A stretch of 64,000 bases of DNA. Source: Novosphingopyxis iocasae. GTDB lineage: Bacteria > Pseudomonadota > Alphaproteobacteria > Sphingomonadales > Sphingomonadaceae. The first letter of the stretch is position 1. Each line of letters begins with the position of its first letter. Positions 1 to 10,056 of the stretch are shown here, in pieces. The DNA lies in NCBI RefSeq assembly GCF_014334095.1, contig NZ_CP060495.1:519001-583000 (forward strand). The letters run 5' to 3'. The notes beneath the pieces were generated by a model. The model made no database searches and was not told the DNA's origin. It saw only the letters and a program-made list of their open reading frames with translations. A program made the translations under genes and the position numbers.

Positions 1-18
1 CCAACTCGTCTTGATCAT
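1..18 (-). CDS. possible start of a gene running off the left edge
   Basis: Only the first codons are visible (ATG ATC AAG ACG AGT TGG on the minus strand). They are supported by a good ribosome binding site, AAGGAG at 27-32, eight bases before the ATG at 18. Another ATG at 25 lies only one base from that site and is a poorer choice. The gene would be the last visible member of the minus-strand accessory cluster. No function can be inferred. Confidence 0.3.
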
Positions 19-58
19 TTTTCATACTCCTTGAGATTACACTCCCGGAGATTTGATC

Positions 59-280
59 TTACAGCAGCGGCATCTGCCTCTTTTCCCGCTCGCGCACTCG
101 CGACGCGGCCGCCATTGCCTGTTGCGCGGCTCCTACCGCCCGGCGGTATTTGCTGGTCCTACGCCGCTCAGCGCGTTCGAAGCTCAGGGACACGTCGTCG
201 AATCAGATAGAGGCGTATATCGCCGCCGCCATCGCGCGTAGCGTCTCGTCATGGGCCAGGGGGAGGGGCCGATTCGTCAT
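59..280 (-). pseudogene. small protein gene interrupted by an in-frame TGA
   Basis: Read from the ATG at 280, the frame gives 25 sensible residues (MTNRPLPLAHDETLRAMAAA then IYASI). It meets TGA at 203-205 and continues in the same frame for 47 residues to TAA at 59-61. The part after the stop (starting FDDVSLSFERAERRRTS and ending REREKRQMPLL) is a charged, probably helical protein sequence with coding character. Restored, the product would be about 73 residues. A CGA to TGA change (Arg to stop) is the simplest cause. A GTG at 193-191 could start a shorter 44-residue product, but no ribosome binding site is evident. I do not recognise the family. The gene follows the broken gene at 329-1281 by 48 bases. 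Confidence 0.55.
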
Positions 281-328
281 ACCATACGGGTAGAACATAA
301 CCGGAACGAATCGGCAAGCCGGCGGAGG

Positions 329-1281
329 CTAAAACGGCAGTCCGGGCTGGGTCGGCAGCGGTGTAACCGAGTGGACCTCGTGGACGACGTAGGCTGGCTT
401 GCTGACCGCGAGGCCGTGCTCGTTCAGCCTCACAGTTTCGGTCATGCTGACCTCGAGAAATGTGTTCGGAGGCGCGGCGACGCGATTGGCTTGGAAGTCC
501 GCGACCCATTTGGTAGCCTCGTCCGCGATTTCGGCATCGATGGCGCGCCTTTGGTAGAGCAGGGACCACTTAACGCCGCCCTCGTATTGAGGTGATTTGA
601 TGCGAACAGCGCCACGGATACTTGAGGCGCTCTCGGTCTGCTCTTCCTCTGGATCGTTCGGCGGCGCGGACCGTATATTCGCAACCTCGTCCTTCTCGAT
701 GCGCGTGACGGGTTGCTCGTGGTGAAGGAAGGTCAGATCCTCGTAGCCATCGCGTTCGAGTGGCTTGAGGACACCGCGCACGTTCTTCCGGACATCCTGG
801 TCGACGAGCAGCTTGGCAGTCTCGGTCGGAACGACAAGGCTTTGAACATCGCCAGCGATATTGATGGTCGTTGTCCCGGTTTGATCGCCTGTCGTGAATG
901 TGACCGCTGGTGGCGTATCGCCTTTGCCGTAGATGCGCTTAAGTAGTGCGAAGAGGCCGAGACTGGGAGCACCAGTGATGCCGATCCATTCGGCGATCTC
1001 TTTGGCCGTGGCGACGTCTTTCTGACCGAGCAGGGTGGCTGCTTGGTCGAGGACCGATTGCACGAGGCTGAGGTCGAGCTGGAAGCACTGCTACTCTACG
1101 TCGGCATCGACCATGACCCGGATAGCGACCGCATCGCCATTGAACTTGCGGTTCGCGATCTGGACGATCTCAGCCATCACGAGAAGGGCAGGCGCTAGAT
1201 CTTGCACGTCCATTTCGTGCCCACGAGAGCGGGCCCGTCGTAGCGGATGCGGGTCCGCACGTGTTTCGTCAGATCGACCAT
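329..1281 (-). pseudogene. conserved hypothetical protein, broken by a frameshift and an amber stop
   Basis: Three pieces of one protein lie in order on the minus strand. From ATG 1281 the frame reads MVDLTKHVRTRIRYDGPALV. Near 1215-1230 the reading must shift to the frame of HEMDVQDLAPALLVMAEIVQ. That frame stops at TAG 1091-1093 just after AIRVMVDADVE and then resumes in the same frame with QCFQLDLSLVQSVLDQAATL, running to TAG at 329. The restored protein is about 317 residues. I recall a conserved family of unknown function with DGPAL, then H-x-MDVxDLAPALL, then an ANRxxNGD stretch, which supports joining the pieces. CAG to TAG would explain the amber codon. Without the repairs, the longest product would start at about 1063 (244 residues). 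A sequencing error cannot be excluded. Confidence 0.7.
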
Positions 1282-1290
1282 CGCTACGGA

Positions 1291-1656
1291 TCAGTCGGTT
1301 ATCGGAGGTTCTGGAAGGATCGGCGGCGTCGAGTCCGCGAAGGTCAGCCAGTGGGCCCAGATCGCGTGCGTCCGCGCGTTTGTCAGACGGTCGACGCAGT
1401 CGCCGGCCATCGTGCGAGCGATCGATCCCGGATACCAGCTTGTGAAGACAGCGCCGCATTCGGCGTCCCGGTATTTGATCCAAGCACGCTGCGCATCACG
1501 GAGCTCGGTGCGCGCCTTCGCGTATTCTTCGCCCCGGTCTGCAAGGCGTTCCATGGCGGCGGAGTAGTAACGGTTCAGTTCGGCGTCCGAGCTGTCGGCC
1601 GGCGCGTCGGCCTGCCCGAGCGCAGCAGCGGCCATCGTCAGAGCGTGAAGCAGCAT
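1291..1656 (-). CDS. secreted DUF1311 / LprI-type protein
   Basis: 121 residues. It starts with a short hydrophobic stretch (MLLHALTMAAAALG) that may be a signal peptide. The core has the features of the DUF1311 (LprI, lysozyme-inhibitor-like) family: a DAELNRYYSAAMERL segment, then LRDAQRAWIKYRDAEC, then GSIARTMAGDCVDRLTNART. The two cysteines (in RDAEC and GDC) fit a disulfide. The usual first cysteine near the N-terminus is missing. The ATG has GAGGGG eight bases upstream. The stop lies nine bases before the start of the broken gene at 1281, so the two were probably cotranscribed. A role in the cell envelope is likely, but inhibitor activity is not shown. Confidence 0.7.
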   Translation of the reverse strand: MLLHALTMAAAALGQADAPADSSDAELNRYYSAAMERLADRGEEYAKARTELRDAQRAWIKYRDAECGAVFTSWYPGSIARTMAGDCVDRLTNARTHAIWAHWLTFADSTPPILPEPPITD

Positions 1657-1709
1657 CGGTGATCCCCTCGTCGTTCCTATCGTTGAGTAGCAGCAGGCGA
1701 GGGCAACCG

Positions 1710-2021
1710 CTACTGGATCGTGGTGTCGCTCGGTCTTCCGAGAATGTGGGACGAAGTCTTCGTCTCGACGATATCACCGAACTGGAGCGGCGGAACCGGC
1801 ATTGATCTGATCACCCCGATCCGGATGCGCGTTCCGTTATCCCAGCGACCGCGCTTGTCATCCCAAACCTCGGCGAGGATCACGGGCCATATGTCTCCCT
1901 TCTCGTCACGCAAGTTGCACAGGGACCAGCCCATCAGGCAGGCGTCGAAATCGGTTTTCTTCTCGTCATCTTCCATAGCGCCGAACGGGCGCGAAATGGT
2001 CCCGGCGGTTAGCACCGCCAT
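1710..2021 (-). CDS. hypothetical protein
   Basis: 103 residues from the ATG at 2021, chosen because GAGGAGAGGGG lies directly upstream at a fitting distance. The reading could extend a further 21 bases upstream, but without a comparable binding site. There is no signal peptide or membrane segment. The sequence has an acidic part (AMEDDEKKTDFDACLMGWSL) followed by a beta-rich part with WPVILAEVWDDKRGRWDNGT and FGDIVETKTSS. I do not recognise the family. It is the first gene of the minus-strand cluster that begins next to tRNA-Lys. Confidence 0.55.
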   Translation of the reverse strand: MAVLTAGTISRPFGAMEDDEKKTDFDACLMGWSLCNLRDEKGDIWPVILAEVWDDKRGRWDNGTRIRIGVIRSMPVPPLQFGDIVETKTSSHILGRPSDTTIQ

Positions 2022-2121
2022 GCCCCTCTCCTCGGAACGCATTGGAGCAATCAGCGCGACCGAGTGCTAACCGACATGCTCTACCAAGGTGACGAAATCA
2101 CAGCTACATCAAGGGGAAGGG

Positions 2122-2197
<76 letters not shown>

Positions 2198-2307
2198 CCA
2201 TGGCCGTGGCGCCTGTTGGGGCGCGCTTGGGAAGGGGGCATTTCGTTCATGGGCGGCCGATTGTCAAGCGCCTCGATGCACCTTTTCTGCAAAAAGTTTG
2301 CAGGGCT

Positions 2308-3432
2308 TCAGGCGAAGGCGCCGCCGCCTCGTCCGGGCTTGCGATCGACTGACATGATCAGGCCGATGCAGATCATGATGGTCAGCATGGAACTGCCGCC
2401 ATGGCTCAGGAACGGCAGCGGAATGCCCACCACGGGGGCGAGACCCATCACCATCATCAGGTTGATCGCGACGTAGAAAAAGATGGTGGTCGTCAGCCCT
2501 GCGGCGACCAGCTTTCCGTAGCGCGTGTTGGCGCGCAACGCGACGGCGAAGCCCCAGCGGAACAGCAGCGCGAAGCCGATCAGGATGGCGATGCCGCCCA
2601 TCAGGCCCCATTCCTCGCTCATCGTGGCGAACACGAAGTCGGTATGGCCTTCGGGCAGGTAGTTGAGGTGGCTCTGCGTGCCGTTGAGGAATCCCTTGCC
2701 CCATAGCCCGCCCGATCCGATCGCGATCTTGGACTGGCTGATATGATAGCCCGCGCCCAGCGGATCGGCCGAGGGATCGAGGAAGGTGGTAACGCGCCCG
2801 CGCTGATAATCGTGCAGCACGAAGAAGAAGGCGAGGGGGGCGATCACCGCGATCGCCGCGCCCGCGCCCACGAACAGTCGCATCGGCAGGCCGGCCATGA
2901 AAGCCACGGTGACGCCGCCCGCAACGATGGTGATGGTGGTGCCGAGATCGGGCTGAAGGAGCACGAGCGCGCTGGGCAAGCCCATCAGCACCAGCGGCGG
3001 CCAGATCGCATCGAAAGTGTAGAGCTTGCTGGGCGGCAACCGATCGAAGAACAGGGCGACCGCGAGGACGATCGTGGGTTTCATCAGCTCGGACGGTTGC
3101 AGCGTGATAACGCCCAGGTTCAGCCAGCGCTGGCTGCCGCCGCCGATCTGGCCGAGCAGCTCCACCAGAAGCAGCATGCCAAGCACCGCGCCGTAAATGG
3201 GAAAGGTCATGCGCTTCCAGAAATCGGGCGAGAAGCGTGAAATGACGATGGCGAGGCCGAGGGCGACCGTGAAGCGCACGAGATGCGGCGCAGCCCACGG
3301 CATCAGATGGCCGCCCGCCGCGCTGTAGAGCACCACGCCGCCGAAACCGGCGAGGCAGAACAGGGTCAGGATCAGCTTCCAGGGAAGCTCCGCAATCGGT
3401 GCGGGAACGATGCCGCCGGGGCGCGTGCTCAT
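2308..3432 (-). CDS. rodA: rod-shape peptidoglycan glycosyltransferase RodA
   Basis: 374 residues with about ten membrane segments. A SEDS-family protein: it polymerises lipid II into glycan strands during lateral wall growth in partnership with PBP2 in the inner membrane. Family marks visible are SQRWLNLGVITLQPSELMKP, LQPDLGTTITI (the conserved Asp region), YLPEGHTDFVFA and PFLSHGGSSML near the C-terminus. The length is normal for RodA. The start ATG overlaps the mrdA stop (ATGA), so translation is probably coupled. It is the last gene of mreB-mreC-mreD-mrdA-rodA. The context separates it from the division paralogue FtsW. Confidence 0.96.
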   Translation of the reverse strand: MSTRPGGIVPAPIAELPWKLILTLFCLAGFGGVVLYSAAGGHLMPWAAPHLVRFTVALGLAIVISRFSPDFWKRMTFPIYGAVLGMLLLVELLGQIGGGSQRWLNLGVITLQPSELMKPTIVLAVALFFDRLPPSKLYTFDAIWPPLVLMGLPSALVLLQPDLGTTITIVAGGVTVAFMAGLPMRLFVGAGAAIAVIAPLAFFFVLHDYQRGRVTTFLDPSADPLGAGYHISQSKIAIGSGGLWGKGFLNGTQSHLNYLPEGHTDFVFATMSEEWGLMGGIAILIGFALLFRWGFAVALRANTRYGKLVAAGLTTTIFFYVAINLMMVMGLAPVVGIPLPFLSHGGSSMLTIMICIGLIMSVDRKPGRGGGAFA

Positions 3433-5390
3433 GTCGTCTGCTCCCCGTCCTTTGTGTCCGATTGCGCTTCACCGCTTTGGCGGGCGCGGAACAGGGCGAG
3501 ATCGCGCGCCATGCGCTGTTCGATATCGCCGCCCCACTGCTTTTCCAGCGCGAGCAGCGAATCCATCGCCTTCTGACGGTCATAGAGATACAGCAGAACG
3601 TCGCGGGCCACCGGATAGGCCGCGCCGGATCCGCCGCCATGTTCGATCACCGTGGCGCAGGCATAGCGCGGGTTGTCGAACGGCGCGAAGGCGATGAAGA
3701 GGCCGTGGTCGCGATATTTCCAGATGGTGTTCTTGCCGTCGCCGCGCGACAGGCTGACGACCTGCGCGGTGCCGGTCTTGCCCGCCAGCTTGACATTGTC
3801 GAGCGGCAGGCGCGCACGGCCCGCGGTGCCGGGGCCGTTCACCACGTCCGACATGGCGTTGCGCACGCGCACGATATGGTCTTCGGGAAAGCCCAGGCTT
3901 TCGGGCGGCGGGGCCTGCTGATCCATAACGAGGTGCGGCATCAGCTTTTTGCCGGTAGCAAGCCGCGCGCACATCACCGCAAGCTGCAGCGGGTTGGCGA
4001 GATAATAGCCCTGGCCGATGCTGGCGTTCACCGTGTCATAGGTCTGCCAGGGCTTGCCGAACTTCTTCTCCTTCCAGCTTGGGCTGGGCACCGTGCCGTA
4101 GAACTGGCTGGTGACGGGCAGGGGGAATTCCTGCCCCATGCCGAGCTGGTCGACGAAGTTCGCGACCTTTTCGAAGCCGACCTTCTGGGCGAAGTGATAG
4201 AAATAGCTGTCGCAGCTCTGGTAGATGCCCTTGGCCATATCGACCACGCCGTGATTGCCCCAGCAGTGGAAGAAGCGGTTGCCGATGCGCCGTCCGCCGC
4301 CGCAGATGATGCTCTCGTCGGGATCGATGCCGTTCTCCATGAATGCCATGGCATGGCTGGGCTTCACGGTGGAGCCGGGCGGATAGAGGCCCTTCAGCGC
4401 CTTGTTGCGCAAGGGAACATGGTCGTCCGCCTGAAGCCACTTATATTCGCTCACACCGATGCCGTCGGAGAAGCTGTTGGGATCGAAGCTGGGCATTGAC
4501 GCCATCGTCAGGATGCCGCCGGTTTCGCAGTCGATCACGACCACGCTGCCCGATTCCTGACCTAGGCGCCGCGCGGCATAGTGATGTAGATCCACGTCGA
4601 GCGCGAGTTGCACCGGCTTGCCCGGCACGTCGGAGCGAGTGGTGAGTTCCTGCACGATCTTGCCGCTGGCCGTCACCTCGACGCGCTTGGCGCCGGGCTT
4701 GCCCTTCAGATCCTGCTCGAAGGCCGATTCAAGCCCGTCCTTGCCGATCTTGAAGCCGGGCGTGATGAGCAAGGGGTCCTTGCTCTCGTCATATTCTTCC
4801 TTGGAGGCGGTGCCGACATAGCCGATCAGATGGCCGACCGCGGCGCCCGCGGGATAGCGGCGCGAGAAACCCTGGCGCGGCGACACGCCGGGCATGTCCG
4901 GCAAGCGCACCGAGACCGCGGCATAGCGCTCCCAATCGAGGCCGGAGGCGACCTGGACAGGCTGGAACCCGCTCTTTTCGTCCAGTTCCTTGTTGATCCG
5001 GGTCACTTCCTCACCGCTGAGGTTGAGGAGCGTCGCCAGTTCGCGCACGGTGCCTTCCCGGTTGGCGAGGCGCTCGGGGATAATGTCGACGCGGAAATCG
5101 GCGCGGTTATCGGCGATCGGCTTGCCATAGCGATCGATGAACCAGCCGCGGCGCGGAGGCAGCAGCGTCAGGTTCACGCGGTTGCTTTCGGAAAGCAGCT
5201 TGTAGCGCTCGTTTTCGGCCACGGAGATGTAGGTCATGCGCGCGGCCAAGGCGAGGCCCAGCACGCCTTGCACGCCGCCGACGAACATCGCCCGGCGGGT
5301 GAAGGTGAAGTCCTGCTGCGCGCTGTTGATCGTCTTGGGCGGTTTGGAGCGTTTGCTGGTGCTGCGGCGGCGCCTGCGGAAGGAAATCAT
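3429..5390 (-). CDS. mrdA: peptidoglycan transpeptidase PBP2
   Basis: 653 residues from the ATG at 5390, which overlaps the mreD stop in an ATGA. A GTG at 5405 is the alternative start. An N-terminal arginine-rich cytoplasmic tail is followed by one membrane anchor (MFVGGVQGVLGLALA), the PBP dimerisation domain and a transpeptidase domain. The catalytic motifs are the nucleophile serine in YPPGSTVKPS (about Ser340), SCDSYFY in the SxN position and GKTGTAQ (KTG, about residue 537). It cross-links the glycan made by RodA during elongation. Its place between mreD and rodA identifies it as PBP2 rather than the division enzyme FtsI. Confidence 0.96.
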   Translation of the reverse strand: MISFRRRRRSTSKRSKPPKTINSAQQDFTFTRRAMFVGGVQGVLGLALAARMTYISVAENERYKLLSESNRVNLTLLPPRRGWFIDRYGKPIADNRADFRVDIIPERLANREGTVRELATLLNLSGEEVTRINKELDEKSGFQPVQVASGLDWERYAAVSVRLPDMPGVSPRQGFSRRYPAGAAVGHLIGYVGTASKEEYDESKDPLLITPGFKIGKDGLESAFEQDLKGKPGAKRVEVTASGKIVQELTTRSDVPGKPVQLALDVDLHHYAARRLGQESGSVVVIDCETGGILTMASMPSFDPNSFSDGIGVSEYKWLQADDHVPLRNKALKGLYPPGSTVKPSHAMAFMENGIDPDESIICGGGRRIGNRFFHCWGNHGVVDMAKGIYQSCDSYFYHFAQKVGFEKVANFVDQLGMGQEFPLPVTSQFYGTVPSPSWKEKKFGKPWQTYDTVNASIGQGYYLANPLQLAVMCARLATGKKLMPHLVMDQQAPPPESLGFPEDHIVRVRNAMSDVVNGPGTAGRARLPLDNVKLAGKTGTAQVVSLSRGDGKNTIWKYRDHGLFIAFAPFDNPRYACATVIEHGGGSGAAYPVARDVLLYLYDRQKAMDSLLALEKQWGGDIEQRMARDLALFRARQSGEAQSDTKDGEQTT

Positions 5391-5941
5391 GCCGACAAAC
5401 GCCACCTGTCCAGCGCGGACACAATGCGCGCCACAATCGGAAAGCCGAAGATCGAAAGCAGAATTTGCGGCACCAGCGGCTCCAACCCGGCTGGCTTATA
5501 CACCAGCCCCACTATCAGCATGCCCCCAATGATCGCGAATATAAGGCATAAAGCCGCAACAAGCCAGTCCTGCCAGTAATCGCGCCAGTTGGTGCGATCA
5601 TTGATCAGGCTGAGCGCGATCACCACGACGGACCACAGGAACGCCGCGCTTCCGATCGGCTGGCCGGAGAACAGATCGTCGAACAGGCCGAGCGGAAAGC
5701 CGATCCAGATCGGCCACAGGCCGGGGCGCAGCTGGCGCCAGGCGATCAACATCATGAGGCCGAGCGGCGGGAGCAGCGGCAGCGCGGTAAGGATGGGCAG
5801 GGTGGTGACGAGCGAGGCGACCAGCACCGAGATGATCGGCACGGCATTCGCCTTCAGCGGCGAGGCGCGCCGGTTCAGCCTTGATCGGTAACGGCGGCGC
5901 TTGGCGACGGGATAGGCATTGGTGACGGTGGAACGGCGCAT
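5387..5941 (-). CDS. mreD: rod shape-determining protein MreD
   Basis: 184 residues: a basic N-terminus (RRRYRSRLNRRAS) and then about five hydrophobic segments, as expected for the poorly conserved inner-membrane protein MreD. It links MreC and the wall-synthesis enzymes to the MreB filament. The call rests on topology, length and position, since MreD has few fixed motifs. LGLFDDLFSGQPIG matches the short conserved G-x-x-D-D motif. The stop overlaps the mrdA start by four bases, and the start is six bases after the mreC stop. Confidence 0.92.
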   Translation of the reverse strand: MRRSTVTNAYPVAKRRRYRSRLNRRASPLKANAVPIISVLVASLVTTLPILTALPLLPPLGLMMLIAWRQLRPGLWPIWIGFPLGLFDDLFSGQPIGSAAFLWSVVVIALSLINDRTNWRDYWQDWLVAALCLIFAIIGGMLIVGLVYKPAGLEPLVPQILLSIFGFPIVARIVSALDRWRLSA

Positions 5942-5947
5942 GGCGGC

Positions 5948-6856
5948 TTATTCGCCCGCCGCGTCATCCGCCGGCAGATCGGAGGCGGGGGCCTCCGGCG
6001 CCTTGGGCGGGGGCACGGGTATGAAGACGCGCTGCACCATCGCATAGCTGGTGTCGGCGGGCTGAGCGAAGGGCCGCGCTACCGCGCCGTCCGGCGTCAG
6101 GCGCAGCACCTGCGCCACCGGGATATCCGGCGCGTAGAGGCCGCCGTTTCCGCTCGTCACCAGCACATCACCCGCACGAAACGGGTTCTGCCCGGCGTTG
6201 ATCGCGCGAATTTCGACATTGCCGTCGGCGAGGCCGGTGGAAAAAGCGGGCAGGCCGTCGCTTGCGCGGCGCACCGGCACGACATTCTCCGGATCGGTGA
6301 TGAGCAGAATGGTCGCGGTGCCTGCGCTGGCATTCAGGATGCGGCCGACCAGCCCTTTGGGGCTGCGCACCGGCTGACCCGAGCGCACGCCGCGCCGCGT
6401 GCCGACCGATAGCGTCGCGAGGCGGCGCGTGGAGGAGGCGCTGGTGCTGATGAGGCGGCCTACTGCGACGCGTTCAGCGGTGTTCTGTACCAGGCCGAGC
6501 ATCTGGTGCAGGCGTTCGATTTCGCGCTCCTGCGAGCGGGCCTTGATCAGTTCCGCGCGATAGGCATCCACCTGCCGCTGCAGTTCGGCATTTTTGCGTC
6601 CGGCGTTCACATAAGCGGCGATGGTGCTGCCGGCGCCGCCCACGGCGCGGCGGCCGCCGTCTACGCCCTCGGCCACCGGCGCCGTCGCCTCCCGCCCGAT
6701 CGAACGGAGCGCGGCGAACCCGGTTGGGTCGATCAGCGAGATGGCAAGCAGCAGCAGTCCGCCCAGCGCACCGGCCACCGCCAGCACATAGCCGGCAAAG
6801 ATGCCATATTGCGCCTTGCGGGAAAAACCCGGACGCCGGCTCGGCGGCGTGGCCAT
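5948..6856 (-). CDS. mreC: rod shape-determining protein MreC
   Basis: 302 residues. One N-terminal membrane segment (about 15-40) is followed by a coiled coil (NAELQRQVDAYRAELIKARS region). The two-barrel periplasmic domain of MreC follows, with GRLISTSASSTRRLATLSVG, SPKGLVGRILNASAGTATIL and SGNGGLYAPDIPVAQV. The C-terminus is rich in Pro, Ala and Asp and probably disordered. MreC binds and activates PBP2 in the periplasm. It lies between mreB (46 bases away) and mreD in the elongasome operon. Confidence 0.95.
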   Translation of the reverse strand: MATPPSRRPGFSRKAQYGIFAGYVLAVAGALGGLLLLAISLIDPTGFAALRSIGREATAPVAEGVDGGRRAVGGAGSTIAAYVNAGRKNAELQRQVDAYRAELIKARSQEREIERLHQMLGLVQNTAERVAVGRLISTSASSTRRLATLSVGTRRGVRSGQPVRSPKGLVGRILNASAGTATILLITDPENVVPVRRASDGLPAFSTGLADGNVEIRAINAGQNPFRAGDVLVTSGNGGLYAPDIPVAQVLRLTPDGAVARPFAQPADTSYAMVQRVFIPVPPPKAPEAPASDLPADDAAGE

Positions 6857-6902
6857 GTCGGTCGCTCCCCCCTGATGGACGGCGAATGGTGAACGGGCGG
6901 GC

Positions 6903-7988
<1,086 letters not shown>

Positions 7989-8082
7989 CTATAGCGGGTT
8001 CGAGCCGCCGTTTCGGCAGCGAAACATCCTATCGCGCTATGGGGAGTCGCCTGATGCGTGCGCTTCGGCTAGATCGCCCCCC

Positions 8083-9960
8083 ATGTCAATAAGAAGGCTT
8101 CCCGAATCCCTGGTCAATCGCATCGCCGCCGGAGAGGTGGTGGAAAGGCCCGCCAGCGCACTGAAGGAGATCGTCGAGAACGCGATCGACGCGGGCGCGC
8201 AAAGCATCGCGATCCGGCTGGGAAGCGGCGGTCTGGGCCTTATCGAAGTCACCGACGACGGCTGCGGCATGGTGCGTGCGGAGATGGAACTCGCGCTGGA
8301 ACGGCACGCCACGTCCAAGCTGCCCGAGAGCCTGCTGGGCGAAACCGAAGCGCTGGAACTGGTTGAAACGCTCGGCTTTCGCGGCGAGGCGTTGCCGTCG
8401 ATCGCCTCGGTCGCGCGGCTCACCATCGAGAGCCGCACGAAAGAGGGCGAGGGCTGGTCCCGCACGGTCGACCACGGCCTGCTGGCGGAGGAAGGCCCGG
8501 CGGCCATTCCGCCGGGCACGCGGGTGCGCGTGGAAGAGCTGTTCGCCAAGGTGCCCGCGCGGCGCAAATTCCTGCGCAGCGCGCGGTCCGAATATGCCGC
8601 CGCGCTGGATGCGGTAAAGCGCCTCGCCATGGCACGGCCGGAGATCGGTTTCACGCTGGACCATGACGGGCGGCGCACGCTCTCGGTGCAGCCGGGCATG
8701 ACGGGGCCGGAACGGGTCGCCGCGCTCACCACGCCGGGGCTCGTCGAAAACAGCGTTGCGGTGGAGCTGGAGCGCGAAGGTGTGACGCTGGGCGGGGTCG
8801 CCAGCCTGCCGACCTTCAACCGCGGCGTGGCCGACCACCAATATCTGTTCGTCAACGGCCGCCCGGTTAAGGATCGGCTGCTGACCGGCGCGGTACGCGG
8901 CGCCTATGCCGAGATGCTTGCGCGCGATCGCCATGCCGTTCTGGCGCTGTTCCTCGACGTGCCGCCCGAAGCGGTCGATGTGAACGTCCACCCCGCCAAG
9001 ACCGAGGTGCGCTTTCGCGAGCCGCAGATGATCCGCGGCATGATCGTCTCGGGGCTGCGGCGCGCGCTGGAGGAAGCAGGCTTCCGCTCGGTCAGCCGCC
9101 CCAGCCAGTCGAGCGAGCAGCTGTGGCAGCAGGAACCGGTGCGCGAGCCTGAACGGATGCTGTGGTCGCAGGATAGCGGGGCACCGTCACCCTCTGGTCT
9201 GCGGGAGGGGCTGGGGACGGGCCCGTCTACTGAATACGCCGTCGCTTCTAGCTTAGGCGACTATCCCATGCCCGGTGCCCCGAGCGGCCAAGAGGGCAGC
9301 AGCCTGCGCGAAGACCGCACCCCCTTCGCCCCCATGGGTCGCGCTGCGCCTGCAGCCGAAGCGGTGCCGCAGGCGGCCGAGCATCCGCTCGGCGTTGCGC
9401 GCGGGCAGGTCGCGAAGACCTATATCGTCGCCGAGGCGGAGGACGGGCTCGTCATCGTCGATCAGCATGCCGCGCATGAACGGCTGGTGCTCGAGCGCAT
9501 GCGCGCCGCGGCGGGCGAGGGGGCGGTGCCTGCACAGCGCCTGCTGATGCCCGAGGTGATCGAGCTGGAAGAAACAGCTTGCGACCGGCTGGAAGCGCGC
9601 GCGGACGAACTCGCCGCGTTCGGGCTCGAGCTGGAGCGCTTCGGCGCGGGCGCCATGCTGGTGCGCAGCGTGCCGGCGATGCTGGGCGACGGCAACATCC
9701 TGGGACTCGTAGAAGACCTCGCCGACGAACTCGCCGCCTATGACGAGGCACTGAGCCTGAAAGAACGCATCGACCATGTCGCCGCCACCATGGCCTGCCA
9801 CGGCTCCGTCCGCGCCGGCCGCGTGCTCAACGTGGCCGAAATGAACCAGTTATTGCGCGACATGGAAGCCACCCCCCGCTCCGGGCAGTGCAACCACGGC
9901 CGCCCGACCTGGGTGAAGCTGGGCCACAAGGACATCGAGAAGCTGTTCGGGCGGAAGTGA
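8083..9960 (+). CDS. mutL: DNA mismatch repair protein MutL
   Basis: 625 residues from the ATG at 8083 (MSIRRLPESLVNRIAAGEVV), which is the usual MutL start. The longer upstream frame runs into the mreB promoter region. The N-terminal GHKL ATPase shows VERPASALKEIVENAIDAGA, DDGCGM and GFRGEALPSIASVA. A Pro/Ser-rich linker covers about residues 345-440. The C-terminal domain has DQHAAHERLVLE at about 460, the metal-binding DQHA-x2-E-x4-E motif of MutL proteins with latent nicking activity, plus ACHGSVRAG and CNHGRPTW. This fits a MutL that nicks DNA itself, as in bacteria lacking MutH. Confidence 0.96.
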   Translation: MSIRRLPESLVNRIAAGEVVERPASALKEIVENAIDAGAQSIAIRLGSGGLGLIEVTDDGCGMVRAEMELALERHATSKLPESLLGETEALELVETLGFRGEALPSIASVARLTIESRTKEGEGWSRTVDHGLLAEEGPAAIPPGTRVRVEELFAKVPARRKFLRSARSEYAAALDAVKRLAMARPEIGFTLDHDGRRTLSVQPGMTGPERVAALTTPGLVENSVAVELEREGVTLGGVASLPTFNRGVADHQYLFVNGRPVKDRLLTGAVRGAYAEMLARDRHAVLALFLDVPPEAVDVNVHPAKTEVRFREPQMIRGMIVSGLRRALEEAGFRSVSRPSQSSEQLWQQEPVREPERMLWSQDSGAPSPSGLREGLGTGPSTEYAVASSLGDYPMPGAPSGQEGSSLREDRTPFAPMGRAAPAAEAVPQAAEHPLGVARGQVAKTYIVAEAEDGLVIVDQHAAHERLVLERMRAAAGEGAVPAQRLLMPEVIELEETACDRLEARADELAAFGLELERFGAGAMLVRSVPAMLGDGNILGLVEDLADELAAYDEALSLKERIDHVAATMACHGSVRAGRVLNVAEMNQLLRDMEATPRSGQCNHGRPTWVKLGHKDIEKLFGRK

Positions 9961-10056
9961 TTCATTCGGGCGGCGCTTTCACGCTCGGCTTTCAATTCTG
10001 AATTTTTAGGGGCAGCTCGACTAATTTCGCCGAGGCGGCTTTGAGAGACTAGGCGA

